Positions 1 through 6,004 of a DNA stretch of 8,042 nucleotides are shown one piece after another. Made by a program: the position numbers and the translations under genes. Under the pieces are notes generated by a model. It saw only the letters and a list, made by a program, of their open reading frames with translations, had not been told where the DNA came from and searched no databases. Position 1 is the first letter of the stretch; each line of letters begins with the position of its first letter. The stretch comes from Pseudomonadota bacterium (GTDB lineage Bacteria > Pseudomonadota > Gammaproteobacteria > Acidiferrobacterales > Acidiferrobacteraceae): the NCBI GenBank assembly GCA_021795255.1, contig JAJYPQ010000161.1, positions 1 through 8,042 of the forward strand. Direction: 5' to 3'.

Positions 1-1
1 G

Positions 2-478
2 GTCAATAACGCCTCGAGCTTCTATGAGACCCCTCTTCAGAGCGCATCGCCGCAGGATTGGACGGATCTCCTCGGCACCAATCTGCGCGCGCCATTTTTT
101 TTGAGTCAGCAAGCCGCCCCCCATCTGCTGGCCGCCCGCGGTGCGATCGTCAACATCGTCGACATCCATGCCGAGCGCCCCTTGAAGGCCTATCCCCTCT
201 ACAGTATCGCCAAGGCCGGTCTCGCCATGTTGACGAAGTCGCTGGCTCTTGAGCTCGCTCCCCATGTCCGCGTGAACGGGATCGCGCCGGGCGCAATTAT
301 GTGGCCCACGACCGGCTTTCCGCGCGAAAAACAACAAGAGGTGCTGGCGTGTATCCCCCGCGGCCAACTGGGATCGGCCGAGGACATCGCTGGTGCTGTG
401 GCTTTCCTGCTTCTCGACAGCCCTTATGTTACGGGTCAGATATGGGCGGTGGATGGCGGCCGCTCGGTTGTGCTCTGA
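2..478 (+). CDS. PTR1/FolM-type pteridine reductase, 3' part (5' end outside window)
   Basis: This is the C-terminal 158 residues of a short-chain dehydrogenase/reductase, open from the first bases with no start in the window. The visible part begins with the SDR motif NNAS. YSIAKAG supplies the catalytic Tyr (visible residue 67) and Lys (71). The segment NIVDIHAERP has Asp54 where classical SDRs have the catalytic Ser, 13 residues before the Tyr. This Asp-Tyr-Lys set is characteristic of pteridine reductases (PTR1 and FolM) and, with APGAIMWP and the terminal VTGQIWAVDGG, gives the assignment. The family uses NADPH to reduce dihydropterins, for example dihydromonapterin, and some members back up dihydrofolate reductase; it acts in the cytoplasm. 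The nearby folB fits a pterin/folate role. The N-terminal cofactor motif lies outside the window. The main uncertainty is the exact pterin substrate; a generic SDR is less likely because of the Asp. Confidence 0.85.
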   Translation, partial: VNNASSFYETPLQSASPQDWTDLLGTNLRAPFFLSQQAAPHLLAARGAIVNIVDIHAERPLKAYPLYSIAKAGLAMLTKSLALELAPHVRVNGIAPGAIMWPTTGFPREKQQEVLACIPRGQLGSAEDIAGAVAFLLLDSPYVTGQIWAVDGGRSVVL

Positions 479-581
479 GTTGTGGCACTAGGCGCCCTTA
501 AAATATCACGATATTAAGCCGATATTGTCCGGGCGGTGTAATACAAAGCTCCTTGACCACAGGGCCTAGTGCGCTCTGTGC
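479..581. promoter_or_regulatory. Convergent intergenic region with dyads, possible bidirectional terminator
   Basis: Two convergent genes end here. A 9-bp inverted repeat, GCACTAGGC at 485-493 and GCCTAGTGC at 564-572, brackets the gap. Inside it is an AT-rich island with AATATC-AC-GATATT (502-515) and a further CGATATT at 520-526, 11 bp downstream of the first CGATATT (509-515). The position between two stop codons suggests transcription termination, but there is no G/C stem followed by a T-run, so this is not a textbook intrinsic terminator. Confidence 0.35.
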
Positions 582-1145
582 TCACCCCGAGAAGTGATAA
601 GTCGCGCCGAACAAAATCGAGTTGATATCAAGGTCATGGCCATTGACTGCCATGGCGCGGTAGAGGCGGTATTCCATGCGCAGTCCCACATGCCGGTTCA
701 GACGATAAGACAGACCCAAGCCGTAGAAGACCTGATGCAATTCCTCTAAAAGATCGTTACTCGCGGAGCTTCCGGTAACGCGATGTTCGCCGCCACCTGC
801 GGTTCCGATAGTGGACCAGTCGACGAACCCGAGACGCCCGAAGACGCGCGTCCGTTGGCTAAGCGGCAGGCCCGCCGTGAGGGACACATCGACGTTGTTG
901 ACGGCCGCCGTATAAGCCGTTCCTTGATCCAAGCCGGTCCAAGTCCCGAGGCGGTTATACCCTACCTCGGCGCCGAGAAACGTATTAAAGCGATAGCCGA
1001 CAAAGACGCCGAGGCTGCCCGCTGCCCCCAGACCCTGGACATCGGAGGCGCCCGCGTTGACCCCGGCAAAAAACCCGTGGGCGTAAACGCTAGGTGCCCA
1101 TAGGCAGAGAATCAGGACCAGCGTCTTTGGGATCGGTTTTGACAT
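582..1145 (-). CDS. Predicted outer-membrane beta-barrel protein (OmpA-like 8-strand type)
   Basis: A 187-residue protein. The start is the ATG at 1143-1145, preceded on the minus strand by AAGGAG nine bases upstream; an upstream in-frame start near 1244 has no such site and would bury the signal peptide. Residues 1-22 form a signal peptide (KPIPK, then a hydrophobic run, then V-Y-A before HGFF). The mature part has alternating-residue segments rich in Gly and aromatics, for example GVFVGYRF, GAEVGYNRL, FGRLGFVDW, FYGLGLSYRL, HVGLRMEYRLY and ILFGATYHFSG, typical of small outer-membrane barrels of the OMP_b-brl/OmpA N-terminal type. The end, Y-H-F-S-G, is near the usual Y-x-F terminus but has two extra residues. 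There is no peptidoglycan-binding OmpA C domain. It lies 79 bp after folB on the same strand and may share its transcript. Its function is unknown; adhesion, stability or porin-like roles cannot be told apart. Confidence 0.75.
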   Translation of the reverse strand: MSKPIPKTLVLILCLWAPSVYAHGFFAGVNAGASDVQGLGAAGSLGVFVGYRFNTFLGAEVGYNRLGTWTGLDQGTAYTAAVNNVDVSLTAGLPLSQRTRVFGRLGFVDWSTIGTAGGGEHRVTGSSASNDLLEELHQVFYGLGLSYRLNRHVGLRMEYRLYRAMAVNGHDLDINSILFGATYHFSG

Positions 1146-1224
1146 CAGGTAGCACTCCTTCAAGGTAGGCAGTTTATCGCGGGGTATGCGACCTCGTTTT
1201 GGGGAATCCCCGGGGGGTCTTTGC

Positions 1225-1605
1225 TTAAGGCCGTGACCGCTCAATGATGACCCCCACCTCAGCAGTGCGCCCTATCGCGCCGCGCTTTACCATGCGCAGA
1301 CGTACCCACAGCACCGGAAATTCCTGCAACACAAGGCGCGCGAGCTCCTCGGCAAGGGTTTCTAGCAAGGCGTATTGCGAGGCCCCGATAAAGCTTGTGA
1401 TCCGTTCGGTCACGGCCTTGTAGTTGATCGCGTAGTCTATGGCGTCATGGGTCGCCGCTGGCCGAATATCAACACCCATATCGATGTCCAGTACAACCGT
1501 TTGCCGGGTCTGGCGTTCCCAGTCCCAGATCCCGATAATGCAATCCGCTTGGAGATCGTGTAAATACAGGACGTCTGTATTGTTTGGGGGAACGCCGTTA
1601 CGCAT
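1225..1605 (-). CDS. folB: Dihydroneopterin aldolase (folate biosynthesis)
   Basis: A 126-residue cytoplasmic enzyme that cleaves 7,8-dihydroneopterin to 6-hydroxymethyl-dihydropterin and glycolaldehyde, and often epimerises to dihydromonapterin. The family pattern is clear: IIGIWDWERQTRQ (Glu30), a D-x-x-AA-x-x-D segment near 46-54, INY (Tyr62, at the position of the conserved active-site Tyr), LLETLAEELA (Glu82), and VKRGAIGRTAEVGVIIER with Lys107. E. coli FolB ends its core with nearly the same AxxAANVGVIIER block. One small oddity is KRGA where KPGA is usual. The ATG at 1605 gives about ten residues more at the N-terminus than E. coli FolB; only a weak GAG precedes it. It diverges from plsY with 21 bp between starts, so its promoter must lie inside plsY. 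The barrel gene follows on the same strand. Confidence 0.95.
   Translation of the reverse strand: MRNGVPPNNTDVLYLHDLQADCIIGIWDWERQTRQTVVLDIDMGVDIRPAATHDAIDYAINYKAVTERITSFIGASQYALLETLAEELARLVLQEFPVLWVRLRMVKRGAIGRTAEVGVIIERSRP
1563..1581. promoter_or_regulatory. 19-bp perfect dyad at the folB/plsY divergent start
   Basis: AATACAG-GACGT-CTGTATT has perfect 7-bp arms and a 5-bp spacer. It lies inside the first codons of folB (about codons 9-15) and about 45 bp upstream of the plsY start. It could be an operator serving both divergent genes, or a 7-bp hairpin near the 5' end of the folB mRNA. The regulator is not identifiable. The half-site order ACAG...CTGT is the reverse of a LexA box. Confidence 0.4.
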
Positions 1606-1626
1606 ATCTCGATATGGGCCTATGTT

Positions 1627-2220
1627 TTGCCGGGGATTGCCTACCTTTTAGGCTCCGTTTCTACTGCCATCCTGGTCAGCCGCTTGCTGGGATTGCCAGA
1701 CCCGCGCAAGGTCGGTTCGGGCAATCCAGGAGCCACGAACGTGCTGCGGGTCGGAGGCAAGAAGGCCGCTATTATTACCTTAATGGGCGATGTTCTCAAA
1801 GGTTCTTTGCCGGTTTTGGCCGCTGAGTCGCTCCCCGTGTCGGCGCTCGTCGTCGCCCTGGTCGCGTTTGCCGCCTTGCTTGGGCACGTGTATCCGATAT
1901 TTTTTCGGTTTCGCGGCGGGAAGGGTGTTGCGACCGCCTTCGGTGTTTTGACGGCCGTCAGCCCCCTGGCGGGTGTCGGTCTTCTCGGAATATGGCTGCT
2001 CGTCGCGCTCTTATTTCGTTACTCTTCGCTGGCGGCTTTAACGGCGGCGGTGGCCGCCCCGTTTTTGCTAGTGGCGACCGTGTCTGCTCACCGGCTGCTC
2101 TTTTTTGTGACGACGCTCGCCATGAGCCTGCTGCTTTTGTGGCGGCATCGGAGCAATATTCGCAATCTGCTGGCTGGTCAAGAGACCCAGATCGGTGCTA
2201 AGGCGGAGAAAGTTCATTGA
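1627..2220 (+). CDS. plsY: Acyl-phosphate glycerol-3-phosphate acyltransferase PlsY
   Basis: A 197-residue integral membrane protein that transfers the acyl group from acyl-phosphate to glycerol-3-phosphate, giving lysophosphatidic acid, the first step of phospholipid synthesis, partnered elsewhere by PlsX. All three PlsY motifs are present: GSGNPGATN at 30-38, [19 protein letters not shown] at about 86-104, and [13 protein letters not shown] at 174-186. Hydrophobic segments at about 4-20, 48-65, 72-92, 107-130, 133-152 and 156-172 fit the polytopic fold. The N-terminus is unsettled. The frame is open back to a TAA at 1561-1563 but contains no ATG or GTG, leaving TTG at 1627 with only a weak GGG upstream. 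E. coli PlsY carries roughly seven more residues before the IAYL segment. An ATG at 1614 is in another frame. The 3' end overlaps tsaD (opposite strand) by 23 bp. Function is secure; the start is not. Confidence 0.94.
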   Translation: MPGIAYLLGSVSTAILVSRLLGLPDPRKVGSGNPGATNVLRVGGKKAAIITLMGDVLKGSLPVLAAESLPVSALVVALVAFAALLGHVYPIFFRFRGGKGVATAFGVLTAVSPLAGVGLLGIWLLVALLFRYSSLAALTAAVAAPFLLVATVSAHRLLFFVTTLAMSLLLLWRHRSNIRNLLAGQETQIGAKAEKVH

Positions 2221-3208
2221 GCGGCCAGCGTGCCCGAATCCCGAAGCCGCCGCCATCGGATTGTCCGGCGGCGAGCCGCAGACCGCCAGCGTAGGCGATC
2301 ATAGCGCCGTTGTCGGTGCAAAAAACGGCGCGCGGATAGTACAGAGTGGCGCCTAAGGCCTGGGTTTCTTCCGCCAACCGTTGCCGTAGCGACTGGTTCG
2401 CACCCACGCCTCCGGCGATGACAAGCCGGTGGTGACCGGTGGCGAGTAGCGCCCGTCGGCACTTGATGGCGAGCGTGTCCACGATGGCCTCTTGCAGGGC
2501 GCAGGCTAGGTTCGCCTGCCGTGCCTCGTCGAGCGGTTGTTCGCGAGACGCTTGAAGCAGCGCGGTTTTGAGACCGCTAAAGCTAAAATCCAGCCCCGGT
2601 CGGTCGGTGAGCGGCCGAGGTAAAGAGATCCCAACACTCGAACCACGAGTCGCGGCAGCACTGATCGCGGGCCCGCCCGGGTAGCCAAGCCCCAAGACCT
2701 TGGCGCTTTTGTCGAAGGCCTCTCCAGCCGCGTCGTCGCGCGATTCGCCGAGAATGGTGTAGAGGCCAAGCCCGCTCACGTCGGCCAAGAGGGTGTGGCC
2801 GCCCGAGACGAGGAGGGCCAGGAACGGGAATTCGGGCCCCCCGGCCTCGAGCTGGGGGGCCAGCAGATGCCCCTCGAGGTGGTGAACGGCGATCGCGGGA
2901 ATACCGAGCCCGAAGGCTAAAGATCGGGCCAGGGCGGCGCCGACGAGCAGCGCTCCGGCGAGGCCGGGGCCGGCCGTATAGGCGATGCCATTCAGGGCAT
3001 CAAGGGTGACACCGGCATCGCGCAGGAGGGCATCGATCAGCGGGAGTAGTTTTTGGATATGGTCGCGGGATGCCAGTTCGGGCACCACCCCGCCGAAAGC
3101 GGCATGTCCGAGCTGGCTGTAGAGTGCGTGCGCCAAGAGGCCCCGGTCGGTGTCGTAGAGGGCGACGCCGGTATCGTCGCATGAGGTCTCGATACCCAAG
3201 ACGAGCAT
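2198..3208 (-). CDS. tsaD: tRNA N6-threonylcarbamoyladenosine transferase TsaD
   Basis: A 336-residue Kae1/TsaD ATPase-fold protein (E. coli: 337). With TsaB and TsaE it transfers the threonylcarbamoyl group of TC-AMP, made by TsaC, to A37 of tRNAs reading ANN codons. Visible motifs in order: [10 protein letters not shown] (5-14), [12 protein letters not shown] (39-50), [15 protein letters not shown] (76-90), HHLEGH with metal-ligand His110 and His114, SGGHT (135-139), [19 protein letters not shown] (162-180), DFSFSGLKT (207-215), AGGVGANQ (265-272) and [13 protein letters not shown], with the third ligand Asp299. The start is the ATG at 3206-3208, preceded on the minus strand by GAAGGA six bases upstream. 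The frame stays open to 3478 but the extra residues are low-complexity Pro/Arg/Ala and lie outside the fold. Its stop is inside the 3' end of plsY. It is divergent from rpsU, as in E. coli. Confidence 0.97.
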   Translation of the reverse strand: MLVLGIETSCDDTGVALYDTDRGLLAHALYSQLGHAAFGGVVPELASRDHIQKLLPLIDALLRDAGVTLDALNGIAYTAGPGLAGALLVGAALARSLAFGLGIPAIAVHHLEGHLLAPQLEAGGPEFPFLALLVSGGHTLLADVSGLGLYTILGESRDDAAGEAFDKSAKVLGLGYPGGPAISAAATRGSSVGISLPRPLTDRPGLDFSFSGLKTALLQASREQPLDEARQANLACALQEAIVDTLAIKCRRALLATGHHRLVIAGGVGANQSLRQRLAEETQALGATLYYPRAVFCTDNGAMIAYAGGLRLAAGQSDGGGFGIRARWPLNELSPP

Positions 3209-3395
3209 TTGCGATCCTTCAAAGCGGTGGAGGGTGGGCCCAAAGCTTACCGTGTCAGGTGCCGGGGGCCAAGAAATGTCCGTGGCTGACGAGCGCGGCT
3301 CCCCGGCGCTGCGGATTCTTATCTTTAAGCGCGGGAACAGGGCGGCGGTGGCGGGCCCAGCCGGGGGACCATGCGCTGGGCGCGAGCGCCTTATG

Positions 3396-3413
3396 TAAGT
3401 GTGTGCACACTTA
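3396..3413. promoter_or_regulatory. 18-bp inverted repeat, candidate operator
   Basis: TAAGTGTG-TG-CACACTTA has perfect 8-bp arms around a 2-bp centre. It sits about 60 bp upstream of the predicted rpsU -35 element and about 190 bp upstream of tsaD. The geometry is that of a binding site for a dimeric regulator. It does not match CRP/FNR, LexA or Fur consensus sequences that I know. Confidence 0.4.
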
Positions 3414-3471
3414 TTAGGGATGGCCTCCGCGAACAAGGGTCGGAGTCTCGAGCTCGCAACCGAGGTTTCAG

Positions 3472-3500
3472 TGTACAAAGCGCTTTCAGCGCGCTAGAAT
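3472..3500 (+). promoter_or_regulatory. Candidate sigma-70 promoter of the rpsU-yqeY-dnaG operon
   Basis: The -10 hexamer TAGAAT (3495-3500) differs from TATAAT at one position. Seventeen bases upstream lies TGTACA (3472-3477), 4 of 6 to TTGACA. A start near 3507 would give a leader of about 50 nt before rpsU. A 10-bp palindrome, AAAGCGCTTT (3477-3486), overlaps the end of the -35 hexamer and the spacer. Confidence 0.5.
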
Positions 3501-3514
3501 CCGCCGTTTACCAC

Positions 3515-3528
3515 GGGCCTTGTGGCCC
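3515..3528 (+). promoter_or_regulatory. rpsU leader hairpin
   Basis: GGGCC-TTGT-GGCCC can form a 5-bp all-G/C stem with a 4-nt loop in the rpsU leader, ending 11 bases before the GAGG (3540-3543) that is the only Shine-Dalgarno candidate. No T-run follows (TCATTTCT), so it is not a clear attenuator. It might modulate translation or stability of the S21 message. Confidence 0.35.
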
Positions 3529-3555
3529 TCATTTCTAGTGAGGTGTGTTGCGTCT

Positions 3556-3771
3556 ATGCCATCTGTGCGGGTCAAGGAGCACGAACCCTTCGAGGTTGCG
3601 CTGCGTCGTTTTCGCAGGTCTTGTGAGAAGGCCGGGGTATTTGCTGAAGTGCGGCGTCGTGAGTTTTATGAAAAACCGACGGCTGTTCGTAAACGCAAGG
3701 CGGCCGCGGCCCGTAAGCGCGAACTGAAGAAAATCGCCCGCGTAGCGCTGCGCACCAACAGACCGTTTTAA
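3556..3771 (+). CDS. rpsU: 30S ribosomal protein bS21
   Basis: A 71-residue, strongly basic protein of the small subunit platform, near the 3' end of 16S rRNA, needed for efficient initiation on mRNAs. It is the same length as E. coli S21 and shares the blocks [18 protein letters not shown] and [12 protein letters not shown], then a Lys/Arg/Ala-rich helix. The ATG at 3556 is chosen because it gives the family N-terminus [12 protein letters not shown]; an in-frame TTG at 3520 lies within the leader hairpin and would add 12 alien residues. The Shine-Dalgarno GAGG is 12 bases from the ATG, rather far. This is the first gene of the plus-strand run, with yqeY beginning 6 nt after its stop. Confidence 0.97.
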   Translation: MPSVRVKEHEPFEVALRRFRRSCEKAGVFAEVRRREFYEKPTAVRKRKAAAARKRELKKIARVALRTNRPF

Positions 3772-3777
3772 AAACGC

Positions 3778-4221
3778 ATGGATCTGAAAGAGCGGATCGC
3801 TGACGATATGAAGGCGGCGATGCGCGCCAAGGACAGCGCGCGGCTTGAGGCGATCCGTATGCTAAGAGCGGCGATTCAGCGGCGCGAGGTGGACGAACGC
3901 ATCGCGTTGGACGATGGTGCCGTGCTCAGCGTGATCGAGAAACTCGTTCGTCAAGGGCAGGAGTCGATTCAGCAATTCGAAGCGGCCGGTCGGACCGACC
4001 TCGTGGCCAAAGAGCAGGCATCGCTCGTGGTCTTTGCGGGTTATCGGCCTACACCTTTGTCCCCTGAGGAATTGGAGACTCGGATTCAGGCAGCCTTGAC
4101 GGAAACGGGCGCCACTTCTATTAGGGAGATGGGCAAGGTTGTGGCGCTCTTGAAGCCGCAGCTTCAGGGACGGGCCGATATGGCGTGGGTCAGTGCGCGC
4201 ATTAAGGAACGGTTGACTTAA
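3778..4221 (+). CDS. yqeY: GatB/YqeY domain protein
   Basis: A 147-residue helical protein of the YqeY family, which resembles the tRNA-binding C-terminal domain of the amidotransferase subunit GatB but occurs as a free-standing protein. Its exact role is not established. Family features are the N-terminal LKERIADDMKAAMRAKD, the helix RLEAIRMLRAAIQRREVDE, and the C-terminal GKVVALLKPQLQGRADMAWV. The ATG at 3778 begins at the family's usual position. It follows the rpsU stop by 6 nt (AAACGC), and no purine-rich Shine-Dalgarno precedes it, so translational coupling to rpsU is likely. This gene is missing from the E. coli rpsU-dnaG-rpoD operon but sits in this slot in many other proteobacteria. 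A link to tRNA or translation is inferred from the fold and neighbours only. Confidence 0.92.
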   Translation: MDLKERIADDMKAAMRAKDSARLEAIRMLRAAIQRREVDERIALDDGAVLSVIEKLVRQGQESIQQFEAAGRTDLVAKEQASLVVFAGYRPTPLSPEELETRIQAALTETGATSIREMGKVVALLKPQLQGRADMAWVSARIKERLT

Positions 4222-4267
4222 AAGACAAGGGCGTCAGCCTTCCGGGTCCCGGCGCCTAGGGGGCAGT

Positions 4268-6004
4268 GTGGCAGGCAAGATACCTTCGCCCTTTATTGAC
4301 GCGGTATTGGCGCGTACGGATATTGTCGAGCTCATAGGCACGCGCGTGCCCTTGCGCAAGGCGGGCAAGGACTATAAGGCGTGCTGCCCTTTTCATGAAG
4401 AACGAACTCCCTCATTTACGGTAAGCAGCGACAAGCAGTTCTACCATTGTTTCGGTTGCGGTATGCATGGTTCGGCCATCGGGTTTTTGATGGAGTACGA
4501 ACGCTTGGGTTTTGTCGAGGCAGTCACGGATCTTGCCGCCCGCGCCGGCCTTGAGATGCCCGAGGAGGGCCGCAAGATGGCGCCGGCCGGCCCTGACCTG
4601 AAGCCGGTATTGAAGGCGGCGGCTACGTATTTTCAGGAGGCCCTGCGCCGGCATCCGACGGCTGAGCGGGCGCACCTGTATTTGAAGGGTCGCGGAATCA
4701 CAGGGCAAGTAGCCAAGGATTTTCAGTTGGGTTATGCGCCGCCCGGCTGGAACGGTTTGTTGAATGCCTTGGGCAAGGATTTTGAGCCGCGGCTTTTGGA
4801 ACGGGCCGGGCTCCTTATTGCGCGAGATAACGGCGGCGGTTACTACGACAGGTTCCGCGATCGGGTGATGTTTCCGATCAGCGACGCCCATGATCGCATC
4901 ATAGGTTTTGGTGGGCGGGTCCTTGATCAGGGCGAGCCGAAGTATATGAATTCGCCCGAGACGCCGCTATTTCATAAGGGGCACGAGCTGTACGGATTGG
5001 CGCAGGCACTGGCGGCGATCGAGAAAGCGGGCCGCGTCGTGGTCGTAGAAGGGTATATGGATGTCATCGCCCTGGCCCAGTTTGGTGTGGCCAACGTGGT
5101 GGCGACCTTGGGTACGGCGACCACCCGCGAGCATCTCGAACGCCTGTTTCGCTTTGCGCCGGAGGTCGTGTTTTGTTTTGACGGCGACCGGGCGGGGCGG
5201 GAAGCGGCCTGGCGGGCCCTTGAGCAGGCGTTGTCAGTGTTACGGGACGGGCGCCAGGTGAGCTTTCTGTTCCTGCCCGAGGGCGAGGATCCGGATACCT
5301 TGATCCGCAAGGAGGGGCCGGAGGGATTCGATCACAGGCTGCGGCACGCCACCGAGTTACCGGAGTTTTTTTTCGAAACCCTGGGGGCGCGAGCTGACCT
5401 CGGCCGTTTGGACGGGCGCGCGCGGCTTGTTGAACTTGCCAAGCCCTTGCTGTCAAAACTCGCAAAGGGCGCACTCTACGAATTGATGATTGCGAGGTTA
5501 GGTGAGCTTTCGGCGTTAAAGGCGGCCCAAGCGGAGGCCTTGGTGCCGGCCCGTGAGCCGACCACCCGAGTGGTCCGACAGGCCGCCCCAGTGCGCGGTA
5601 GCTCTTTGGTCCGACAGGCGGTGGCCTTGCTTTTACAGTATCCCGACCTCATTCAAGAGGTGGGCGATATGCCGTCTGCGGAGCGACCGGGCATGGACGT
5701 TTTCGTGGCCCTGGTCGAGTTGTTGCGCGCCACACCCGCGCTCGCGACCGGCGCTATCGTCGAGCGCTTTGCCGAGACCGAGCAGCACGCGGCTTTAGCG
5801 CGACTTGCTGCCTGGGAGTACCCGTCGTTGCTCCCGGACCAGAGGGCGGTGTTCCGCGACATTCTGGCGACCCTGTTCACGCAGGCGCGCGATACGGACG
5901 CTAAGAATCGATACAAGTTCCTGATTAGTAAGGGGAACCTAACACCGGACGAGCAGGCGGAGATTATTGCGTTCCGGCGCAGCCAGGACGCGGAGAGTCC
6001 CTAG
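4268..6004 (+). CDS. dnaG: DNA primase
   Basis: A 578-residue primase that makes RNA primers at the replication fork with the DnaB helicase. The N-terminal zinc domain has Cys40, His43, Cys61 and Cys64 within KACCPFH and HCFGCG, at the same numbers as E. coli. The catalytic core follows, with DRVMFPISD and GFGGRVLDQGEPKYMNSPET. The TOPRIM metal site is visible as EGYMD (Glu261) and DGDRAG (Asp305, Asp307). The C-terminal third, from about residue 440, is the helical DnaB-binding region and is poorly conserved, as usual. The start is GTG at 4268, giving MAGKIPSPFI, which aligns with E. coli MAGRIP; AGGGGG at 4258-4263 lies 4 bases upstream, slightly close. It lies 46 bp after yqeY with no obvious terminator, so it is probably expressed with rpsU and yqeY. 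Confidence 0.97.
   Translation: MAGKIPSPFIDAVLARTDIVELIGTRVPLRKAGKDYKACCPFHEERTPSFTVSSDKQFYHCFGCGMHGSAIGFLMEYERLGFVEAVTDLAARAGLEMPEEGRKMAPAGPDLKPVLKAAATYFQEALRRHPTAERAHLYLKGRGITGQVAKDFQLGYAPPGWNGLLNALGKDFEPRLLERAGLLIARDNGGGYYDRFRDRVMFPISDAHDRIIGFGGRVLDQGEPKYMNSPETPLFHKGHELYGLAQALAAIEKAGRVVVVEGYMDVIALAQFGVANVVATLGTATTREHLERLFRFAPEVVFCFDGDRAGREAAWRALEQALSVLRDGRQVSFLFLPEGEDPDTLIRKEGPEGFDHRLRHATELPEFFFETLGARADLGRLDGRARLVELAKPLLSKLAKGALYELMIARLGELSALKAAQAEALVPAREPTTRVVRQAAPVRGSSLVRQAVALLLQYPDLIQEVGDMPSAERPGMDVFVALVELLRATPALATGAIVERFAETEQHAALARLAAWEYPSLLPDQRAVFRDILATLFTQARDTDAKNRYKFLISKGNLTPDEQAEIIAFRRSQDAESP

Larger units (their letters stand above)
3209..3555. promoter_or_regulatory. Divergent tsaD/rpsU intergenic regulatory region
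   Basis: This is 347 bp with no convincing gene. The tsaD-proximal half (3209-3390) is GC-rich and shows no clear site apart from the tsaD ribosome-binding site. The rpsU-proximal half holds an 18-bp dyad (3396-3413), a candidate sigma-70 promoter for rpsU (3472-3500) and a short leader hairpin (3515-3528). I could not place a tsaD promoter with confidence. Confidence 0.6.

Noticed and set aside
783..1103. Open frame on the plus strand inside the barrel gene (106 codons)
   Set aside because: It is antisense to a gene with signal peptide and ribosome-binding site, shows no family motif, and is explained by GC-rich codon bias.
3209..3478. N-terminal extension of TsaD by 90 residues
   Set aside because: The extra part is low-complexity and outside the family fold; the ATG at 3208 has a good ribosome-binding site and yields the family length.
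3420..3500. LexA box near rpsU as in E. coli
   Set aside because: No CTGT-N8-ACAG pattern is present; TGTACA and AAAGCGCTTT do not fit.
4412..4891. 159-codon minus-strand frame inside dnaG
   Set aside because: It overlaps the conserved zinc and core domains of DnaG in antisense and has no recognisable motif or ribosome-binding site.
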